A stretch of 35,914 bases of DNA from Thermoleophilia bacterium UBA2241. GTDB taxonomy: Bacteria > Actinomycetota > Thermoleophilia > UBA2241. Both the position numbers and the translations under genes were made by a program. The stretch covers positions 1 to 35,914 of the forward strand of contig DDYF01000048.1 of assembly GCA_002347645.1 (NCBI GenBank), given 5' to 3'. The notes under the pieces are model-generated. The model was not told the DNA's origin, searched no databases, and saw nothing but the letters and a program-made list of their open reading frames with translations. Below, piece by piece: positions 30,884 through 35,914 of the stretch (position 1 is its first letter; every line of letters begins with the position of its first letter).

Positions 30884-32051
30884 CCGCCGCAAGCCGGCTG
30901 TCGTCGGGGGCACCGCAGGGGTACCCGACATTGAGGCGGCCGCACGCAGCTGCGTACGGACCGGCGACGTCTGGGTCTTCGTCGAGCAGCGCGACGGCAT
31001 CGCGGCCGAGGTGAGCCTCGAGCTGCTGGGCCGCGCCCGCGAGCTCGCCGGCCGGCTCGGCGTGAAGGTCGGCGCCGTGCTGGCCGGGGCGGGCGAGGCC
31101 GTGAGAGGCCTCGCGCCTGCCCTCGTCGCCCGCGGCGCCGACACCGTCTACCTCGCCGACCACGACGACCTGGCGCAGTACCTCGCGCTGCCCTATGCGC
31201 GCCTCGTCGCGGGGCTCGTCCGGCGACAGCGCCCGCAGATCGTCCTCTACGGCGCGACCACGACCGGCCGCGACCTCGGCCCGCGCGTCGCCAGTGCGTT
31301 GCGCACGGGCCTCACCGCCGACTGCACCGACCTGCGCATCGGCGACCTCGAGCTGAAGGGCGTCGTCACGCGGGACCTGCTGTACCAGATCCGTCCCGCC
31401 TTCGGCGGCAACATCATCGCGACAATCGTGAGCCCCGAACACCTGCCGCAGATGGCCACCGTGCGCGAGGGCGTCATGGTGATGCCCGAGCCCGATGAGG
31501 CGCGCACGGGCGAGATCGTCGACGTGGCCGTCCGGCGCGGCAGCGTTGCCGCGGCCGACGGCCCCATCCTCTTGCCTGACGGGGACTTCGCCGTGCGTGT
31601 CGTGCGCCGTGTGGAGGAGGAGAAGACCGTCGACCTGAAGGGCGCCCGCATCGTCGTCTCGGGCGGCGTCGGCGTCGGCTCGCGCGAGGGCTTCGCTCTC
31701 GTCGAACAGCTCGCCGAGACGCTCGGCGGCGTGGTCGGCGCCTCGCGCGCCGCCGTCGACGCCGGCTGGATCGCCCACGACCACCAGGTGGGACAGACCG
31801 GCGTGACCGTGCGCCCCAAGCTCTACGTCGCCTGCGGCATCTCCGGTTCGGTGCAGCACCGCGCCGGCATGGACCAGTCGGCGCGCATCCTCGCCATCAA
31901 CAGCGACCCCGGTGCGCCCATCTTCTCGGTCGCCCACTACGGCATCGTCGGCGACCTGCACAAGGTCATCCCGCTGCTGATCAAGGCCTACCGGACGAAG
32001 GGCAGCGCCGCAGTGGCGGGCGCCGCGAGTGCAGCGGAAGGCGGCGCCTGA
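30876..32051 (+). CDS. etfA: Electron transfer flavoprotein, alpha subunit
   Basis: The 391-residue protein begins at TTG 30876, supported by GAGGAG seven bases upstream and by the overlap with etfB. The N-terminal half has YGATTTGRDLGPRVASALRT and TADCTDL. The C-terminal FAD domain has IVVSGGVGVGSREGFALVEQ, a GQTGVTVRPKLYVACGISGS motif, and IFSVAHYGIVGDLHKVIPLL. These are the standard FAD contacts of ETF-alpha. With EtfB it forms the soluble electron carrier for the dehydrogenase encoded next. Its stop overlaps the ATG of that gene. Confidence 0.93.
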   Translation: MDSRRKPAVVGGTAGVPDIEAAARSCVRTGDVWVFVEQRDGIAAEVSLELLGRARELAGRLGVKVGAVLAGAGEAVRGLAPALVARGADTVYLADHDDLAQYLALPYARLVAGLVRRQRPQIVLYGATTTGRDLGPRVASALRTGLTADCTDLRIGDLELKGVVTRDLLYQIRPAFGGNIIATIVSPEHLPQMATVREGVMVMPEPDEARTGEIVDVAVRRGSVAAADGPILLPDGDFAVRVVRRVEEEKTVDLKGARIVVSGGVGVGSREGFALVEQLAETLGGVVGASRAAVDAGWIAHDHQVGQTGVTVRPKLYVACGISGSVQHRAGMDQSARILAINSDPGAPIFSVAHYGIVGDLHKVIPLLIKAYRTKGSAAVAGAASAAEGGA

Positions 32052-33847
32052 TGCCCAACTTCTACACCGACAACCCGGACCTCGTCGCCCAGCTCGAACG
32101 CCTCGACCTGACGCGTATCGTCGCCTGGCGGGAGGACGACTACGCCCAGGCGCGCGACTTCGCGTACGCCCCGCGCGACCACGAGGACGCGCGCGACTCG
32201 TACCGGCGCGCGCTCGAGATCGTCGGCGACATCGCCGGCGACTTCGTCGCGCCGCGCGCCGAGGACGTCGACCGCGCGGGCAGTATCCTCGCCGACGGCG
32301 ACGTGTGCTACGCGCCCGGCATCGCCGAGTCGCTCGAGCGCCTGCGCCAGGCCGACTTCATGGGCATCACGCTGCCGCGTGCCTATGGCGGGCTCAACTT
32401 CCCCATCACCGTCTCGGTGATGATCGTCGAGATGGTGTCGCGCGCCGACCCGTCGCTGATGAACATCTTCGGCCTTCAGGACATCGCCGAGACGCTCAAC
32501 AAGTTTGCCTCGGACGAGATGAAGGACGCGTACCTGCCACGCTTCGCGAGCGGCGAGGTCACGGGCTCGATGGCGCTCACCGAGCCTGAGGCCGGCAGCG
32601 ACCTGCAGAACGTGCAGCTCAGGGCGACGGAACAGCCGGACGGCACGTGGCGTCTGAACGGAGTGAAGCGGTTCATCACCAACGGCTGCGGCCAGGTAAG
32701 CCTGGTCCTGGCGCGCTCGGAGGAGGGCACCACCGACGCCCGCGGCCTGAGCATGTTCCTGTACGAGCGCGACGAGCACATGCGCATCCGGCGACTCGAG
32801 GACAAGCTGGGCATCCACGGCTCGCCGACCTGCGAACTGCAGTTCGACGACGCGCCGGCGCTACTCGTCGGCGAACGCCGCCGCGGCCTCACGACCTACG
32901 TCATGAGCCTCATGAACGGCGCCCGCCTCGCCATCGCGGCGCAGGCGCAGGGCATCGCCGAAGCCGCCTGCCGCGCGGCCGTGAAGTACGCCGGCGAACG
33001 GGTGCAGTTCGGCGCGCCGATCGCGACGCTCACCCCGGTCGCGGCCATGCTGGCCGACATGAAGGTGAGCCTCGAGGCGGCGCGCGCCCTGCTCTACGAG
33101 ACGGCGCTGATCGTCGATCTCAAGGAAGGGCTCGAGCACCGCATCGCGCAGCTCGCCGCAGCGAACGCGGCGCCCGGCGTGACGGCGCCGACCGCGGACG
33201 CCGGCGGGGCTCCGCCGGCCGGCCCGGGCGCCGCCCCGACCGCCGAGCTCAAGGACCTGCGCGCGGAGCTCAAGCGCTTCAACCGGCTCGCGAGCCTCTA
33301 CACCCCGCTCGCCAAGGCCTGCTGCACCGAGATGGCCAACCAGGTCGCCTACGACTCGCTGCAGGTCCACGGCGGGTCGGGCTACATGCGCGACTTCGCC
33401 GTCGAGCGCCACGCTCGCGACGCGCGCATCACCAACATCTACGAGGGGACGACGCAGCTGCAGGTCGTGGCGGCGATCGGCGGAGTGCTCTCCGGGACGC
33501 TCGCCGGTCGCCTGGACGAGTACGACGCCGGCGACTACGCGCGAACGCCCGAGCTGCTGGCGCGCGTCCGCCACGCCCGCGCGCGCCTGCAGGCCGCCGT
33601 CGACCACGTGCGCGCCCTCGACGACACGCGCTACCGCGACTTTCACAGCAGGCGCCTCGTCGACATGGCGATCGACGTGGCCTGCGGCTACCTGCTCCTG
33701 CGCGACGCGCAGGGAGATGCCCGCAAGCTGCTCGTCGCCCGCCACTTCGTCGCCGCGATGGCGGGGCGCGTGGAGGGCGCCGCGGCGACGGTGCTGGGCG
33801 GCGACCCCGGCCAGCTCGACGAGCTGGCCACGCTCGCCGCCGACTGA
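32051..33847 (+). CDS. Acyl-CoA dehydrogenase with extended C-terminal domain
   Basis: This 598-residue flavoenzyme is longer than the classical 380-residue type. Its core has GSMALTEPEAGSDLQ, RFITNGCGQ, the helical domain GERVQFGAPIATLTPVAAML, and the catalytic region HGGSGYMRDFAVER with NIYEGTTQLQV, where the Glu is the expected base. A Pro/Ala/Gly-rich linker at about 372-400 interrupts the C-terminal helical domain. The last about 130 residues resemble the extra C-terminal domain of FadE-like enzymes. It oxidises an acyl-CoA and passes electrons to EtfAB, or works in reverse as an enoyl-CoA reductase. Chain-length preference is not visible. Gene overlap implies stoichiometric expression with etfBA. 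Confidence 0.9.
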   Translation: MPNFYTDNPDLVAQLERLDLTRIVAWREDDYAQARDFAYAPRDHEDARDSYRRALEIVGDIAGDFVAPRAEDVDRAGSILADGDVCYAPGIAESLERLRQADFMGITLPRAYGGLNFPITVSVMIVEMVSRADPSLMNIFGLQDIAETLNKFASDEMKDAYLPRFASGEVTGSMALTEPEAGSDLQNVQLRATEQPDGTWRLNGVKRFITNGCGQVSLVLARSEEGTTDARGLSMFLYERDEHMRIRRLEDKLGIHGSPTCELQFDDAPALLVGERRRGLTTYVMSLMNGARLAIAAQAQGIAEAACRAAVKYAGERVQFGAPIATLTPVAAMLADMKVSLEAARALLYETALIVDLKEGLEHRIAQLAAANAAPGVTAPTADAGGAPPAGPGAAPTAELKDLRAELKRFNRLASLYTPLAKACCTEMANQVAYDSLQVHGGSGYMRDFAVERHARDARITNIYEGTTQLQVVAAIGGVLSGTLAGRLDEYDAGDYARTPELLARVRHARARLQAAVDHVRALDDTRYRDFHSRRLVDMAIDVACGYLLLRDAQGDARKLLVARHFVAAMAGRVEGAAATVLGGDPGQLDELATLAAD

Positions 33848-33864
33848 CCCGCCGCTCTCTCCCT

Positions 33865-35253
33865 TTACGCGCGCGGTACGCGAAGCCTCGGGTGCGCCGG
33901 GCGATAGCGCTCGCGCACCGCATCCAGCGCGCAGAGGAGCGCGGCGAGCTGTGCCTGGACGAGCGTACGCAGCGGCGTCGGCTCGATCGCTCCGGCCGAC
34001 GCCAGCTGCGCTGAGCGCTCCCGCACCTTCTCTTCGCACGCCGTCCGGACCGCGGCCAGCCCGTCGTTCTGTCGCGGCTCCGCGGCGGCCATGCTCGCGA
34101 GGTGGCCGACGTGCTCGAGCAGGTCGAACTCGCGCAGGTAGAGCGAGCTGAAGAGCTGAGCGACGGTCGCCTCCTCGGCGAAGAACGGCTCGCGGGCGAC
34201 CATCTCGGTCTGTGCGCGCAGGTCGTCGTTCACACCTGTAAGGTAGGCGTGCAGGGCACGCTGCCACGGCGATGCGCCGCTCAACTCGGCGGCGGCTTGC
34301 ACGTAGCGTTCGTGCAGCCACTTCGCAAGCTCGCGCTCCACCTCGATGCCGCGCAACACAGCCTCGCCGCGCGTGAGCCCCCCAGGCGACCGGTCGCCTG
34401 CCTTCGGGCTCGTGAAGTAGGGGACTTCGGCCACCAGCGTGAAGCAGGCCCAGACGCCTTGCGCGTAGGCGTCGCTCGACGTGCCGCCTTGCAGGGCCGC
34501 GGCCGGCTCGACTCCGTAGCGCGAGAAGTACTCGTAGTCGTCACGCAAGTCGAAGGCCTCGAAGATGCCGTCGCGGAAGGCCCGCAGGTACGGCATCTCG
34601 GGCTCGCCGCGGTGCGTCGGCAGACCGGTCGCGTCCAGGACGCCGGCGAGATCGTCGTTGAGGACCGGGTCGTCGTGCGACACGTAGAAGTACGCGCCGC
34701 TGCCGTGCGCGTTGTGCAGGCCCATGTAGATGTCGAGCGGCGCGCGGTCGACGACGCGCATCACCGCGCGCGCCTCGGGCAATGGCCCGGCGAAGGCGTA
34801 GTTCTTGTACTCGATCGGGAACGTCCACTCGAACTGGTCGACGAACGCCGGCCGGTACTGGCGCAGAAGGAAGCCGGCGGCATCGCCGGGCTCGTCGAAC
34901 CAGCGTTCGTTGAGGCGCATGCCGTCTGGGTCGATGACCCTGACGACCGAGAAGCTGAAGCCGAGCCGCTCGGCGAGATCCGTGTCCACCAGCGACTCGA
35001 GGAGGTAGTCGAGGACGAGCGTCCCGACCTGCTCCTCCGGGTGAGGGACACCGATGAGGACGGCCCGCAGCGGCCCGCCGCCGATCTCCAGGCAGCGAAG
35101 GTCGTGCCCGGCACGCGACATGCCGGCGCTCCACGCCTCGACCCTGGGGTGGGCCGCCAGCAACCGGTCGGTCGACGCTTCCACCTCGTCCACGCTGAGG
35201 AAGCGCTCGTACGCCGGCACGGCGGCGATGACGTCGTCGTAACGCGGGAACAT
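33865..35253 (-). CDS. M14 family zinc carboxypeptidase-like protein
   Basis: ATG 35253 follows GGAAGGAAGG and gives 462 residues without a signal peptide. The carboxypeptidase core has HPEE (about 71-74) as zinc-binding His-x-x-Glu. It is followed by VRVIDPDGMRLNERWF as substrate site, LHNAHGSG with the third zinc ligand, and TLVAEVPYF with the likely catalytic Glu. The C-terminal 150 residues are helical and not part of the classical fold. Cytoplasmic M14 proteins of this type cleave C-terminal residues from peptides or act as deacylases; the substrate is unknown. It converges on the acyl-CoA dehydrogenase with 17 bp between. A TAAGCT box at 35364-35359 may be its -10 element. Confidence 0.82.
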   Translation of the reverse strand: MFPRYDDVIAAVPAYERFLSVDEVEASTDRLLAAHPRVEAWSAGMSRAGHDLRCLEIGGGPLRAVLIGVPHPEEQVGTLVLDYLLESLVDTDLAERLGFSFSVVRVIDPDGMRLNERWFDEPGDAAGFLLRQYRPAFVDQFEWTFPIEYKNYAFAGPLPEARAVMRVVDRAPLDIYMGLHNAHGSGAYFYVSHDDPVLNDDLAGVLDATGLPTHRGEPEMPYLRAFRDGIFEAFDLRDDYEYFSRYGVEPAAALQGGTSSDAYAQGVWACFTLVAEVPYFTSPKAGDRSPGGLTRGEAVLRGIEVERELAKWLHERYVQAAAELSGASPWQRALHAYLTGVNDDLRAQTEMVAREPFFAEEATVAQLFSSLYLREFDLLEHVGHLASMAAAEPRQNDGLAAVRTACEEKVRERSAQLASAGAIEPTPLRTLVQAQLAALLCALDAVRERYRPAHPRLRVPRA

Positions 35254-35287
35254 CGTCCTTCCTTCCTCGACTCGCCGCGCCAAGGAG

Positions 35288-35322
35288 CGGCGCCGCCGGC
35301 GACGATGTCGCCGGCGGCGCCG
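35288..35322 (-). repeat. 16-bp perfect hairpin in the M14 gene leader
   Basis: The arms 35288-35303 and 35307-35322 are exact reverse complements around a three-base loop and are almost entirely G and C. The hairpin lies about 35 bp before the M14 start and inside the leader expected from the -10 box at 35364-35359. It could act as an attenuator or mRNA stabiliser; no T-tract follows in the leftward direction. Confidence 0.55.
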
Positions 35323-35408
35323 GCGCTCGCGTCGGCGAAGCGCTCGCGCGGCGCAGAGAGCTTAGCAGAGCGACCTGTTGTCGGATTCGGCAGACTTCGC
35401 CCAGGCGC

Positions 35409-35435
35409 TAAAGGTATCGGCCCGCGTGCCGATGA
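35409..35435 (+). promoter_or_regulatory. Second sigma-28 (FliA/WhiG)-type promoter
   Basis: TAAA (35409-35412), exactly 15 nt, then GCCGATGA (35428-35435) matches TAAA-N15-GCCGATAA at 11 of 12 positions. It points toward the small protein gene at 35687 and would give a leader of about 245 nt that includes the structured element at 35458-35513. Confidence 0.55.
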
Positions 35436-35457
35436 AAGAACCGGTACCCCCTTCAGA

Positions 35458-35513
35458 GGGCCGGGGTCGCCCGGGACAGCCCGCAGAGCGGGCGCCCCGG
35501 ATGATCCCGGCCC
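35458..35513 (+). other. Strongly structured leader element
   Basis: An 11-pair outer stem joins 35458-35468 to 35503-35513 with one G-U pair. Inside it, CCGGG (35471-35475) pairs with CCCGG (35496-35500), and a six-pair tip joins GCCCGC (35479-35484) to GCGGGC (35488-35493) with loop AGA. The three helices stack into one long rod. It matches no riboswitch I know. Possible roles are terminator, attenuator or small RNA. Confidence 0.45.
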
Positions 35514-35653
35514 TTCCCCTTTGCCCGCGCGTCGCGGCGGATCGACGGACCGCCAGTCGGCGCGGCACCGCGGAGCCCCCGCCGACCTCCCGGAGCCCGT
35601 CGCCCGTGGACCCGTGGGCGCTGTGGCTCTGGCGAGCCGGCAACGCCATTTGC

Positions 35654-35659
35654 TAGAGT
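35654..35659 (+). promoter_or_regulatory. Proximal -10 box of the small protein gene
   Basis: TAGAGT at 35654-35659 is the same hexamer as before the SulP gene. It would start transcription near 35666, with GAGGCGAGGCGAG as a purine-rich RBS region before ATG 35687. No convincing -35 box is seen. Confidence 0.4.
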
Positions 35660-35686
35660 GATGCCCGAATCGAGAGGCGAGGCGAG

Positions 35687-35884
35687 ATGATCTACTGCGT
35701 GGTGCCGCCCGAGCTCGGCGAGGACGCCTTCCTCCGGCTCGTGGAACACTACAAGGACAACCCGAACGTCAAGGTCATCATGGACCGGCGCCAGGGCGAG
35801 CGGCGAAAGGACCGGTCACGCGGCGGCGCGCGCGAGACGCGCGACCGACGTCGGCGCCGCCTCCCGGGCGACTACGACGTGTGA
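35687..35884 (+). CDS. Unidentified 65-residue basic protein
   Basis: The small protein has an ordered N-terminal half (MIYCVVPPELGEDAFLRLVE, then HYKDNPNVKVIMDRR) with a strand-helix-strand pattern. The C-terminal half is very basic (ERRKDRSRG and DRRRRRLPGDYDV). I recall similar small proteins with a DRRxxERR segment in Actinobacteria but no known function. A purine-rich RBS and a -10 box support the start. The arginine-rich tail suggests nucleic acid or ribosome contact; that is inference. Nothing else is encoded before the window ends. Confidence 0.65.
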   Translation: MIYCVVPPELGEDAFLRLVEHYKDNPNVKVIMDRRQGERRKDRSRGGARETRDRRRRRLPGDYDV

Positions 35885-35914
35885 GGCGGGCGGCGGCCTC
35901 GGCCGCCGCCCGCC

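Noticed and set aside
35370..35520. Possible c-di-AMP (ydaO-like) riboswitch on the minus strand
   Set aside because: A short CCGAATCCGACA resembles one conserved ydaO stretch, but the other conserved segments are missing or in the wrong order.

Overview
The window is high-GC DNA (I estimate about 70% by eye, not computed). It is densely packed with short intergenic spaces, many ATGA-type gene overlaps, several GTG/TTG starts and -10 boxes of the TAnnnT type. Gene content points to a deep-branching Actinomycetota, Coriobacteriia-like or Thermoleophilia-like: an ATP-dependent PEP carboxykinase, a heterodimeric ABC exporter with a Gly/Pro-rich N-terminus, a VapBC pair, a DUF2284 cysteine protein and an ETF of the bifurcating sequence type. 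The last two suggest an anaerobic or facultative life style. The taxonomic call is inference. I saw no rRNA, tRNA, CRISPR, IS element or prophage.

Layout. 1-3.1 kb: a clipped gene, a SulP anion transporter, then a leftward cluster of a CsaA-like tRNA-binding protein, the remnant of a nitroreductase that has lost its middle, and a DUF3052-like protein. 3.2-7.6 kb: a MarR repressor with its own operator-promoter and the two halves of a heterodimeric ABC exporter, closed by a 48-bp perfect palindrome. 7.7-12.4 kb: two small orphan proteins, then a secreted cell-envelope group of two SGNH-like exported proteins flanking an exported coiled-coil/lysozyme-like protein. The central gene has a sigma-28 (FliA/WhiG)-type promoter. 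12.4-17.4 kb: a double-GNAT acetyltransferase, a zinc ribbon protein, a zincin protease coupled to a ZnT9-like cation exporter, a HAD hydrolase, and a PAP2-HAD fusion protein.

17.4-24.5 kb: a 400-bp gap, glutamyl-tRNA synthetase, an SH3-type protein, a DUF2284 protein, an SRPBCC protein, a copper-type P1B ATPase cut off after its N-domain, and pckA. 24.6-29.7 kb: vapBC with an operator, then a PadR repressor, ABC ATPase and giant FtsX-type permease in one leftward operon with a near-consensus promoter. 29.8-33.8 kb: etfB-etfA-acyl-CoA dehydrogenase, tightly overlapped and likely one electron-transferring complex. 33.9-35.9 kb: an M14-type carboxypeptidase read leftward, and a 65-residue conserved-looking protein read rightward. 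Their 430-bp shared region holds a second sigma-28-type promoter, a strongly structured element and a 16-bp hairpin.

The most unusual items are the two sigma-28-type promoters, one on an envelope hydrolase and one on a small protein with a structured leader; the perfect palindrome at 7535-7582; the two decayed genes (nitroreductase, P1B ATPase); the PAP2-HAD fusion with an altered catalytic motif; and a 15-bp extended -10 element shared exactly by pckA and etfB.
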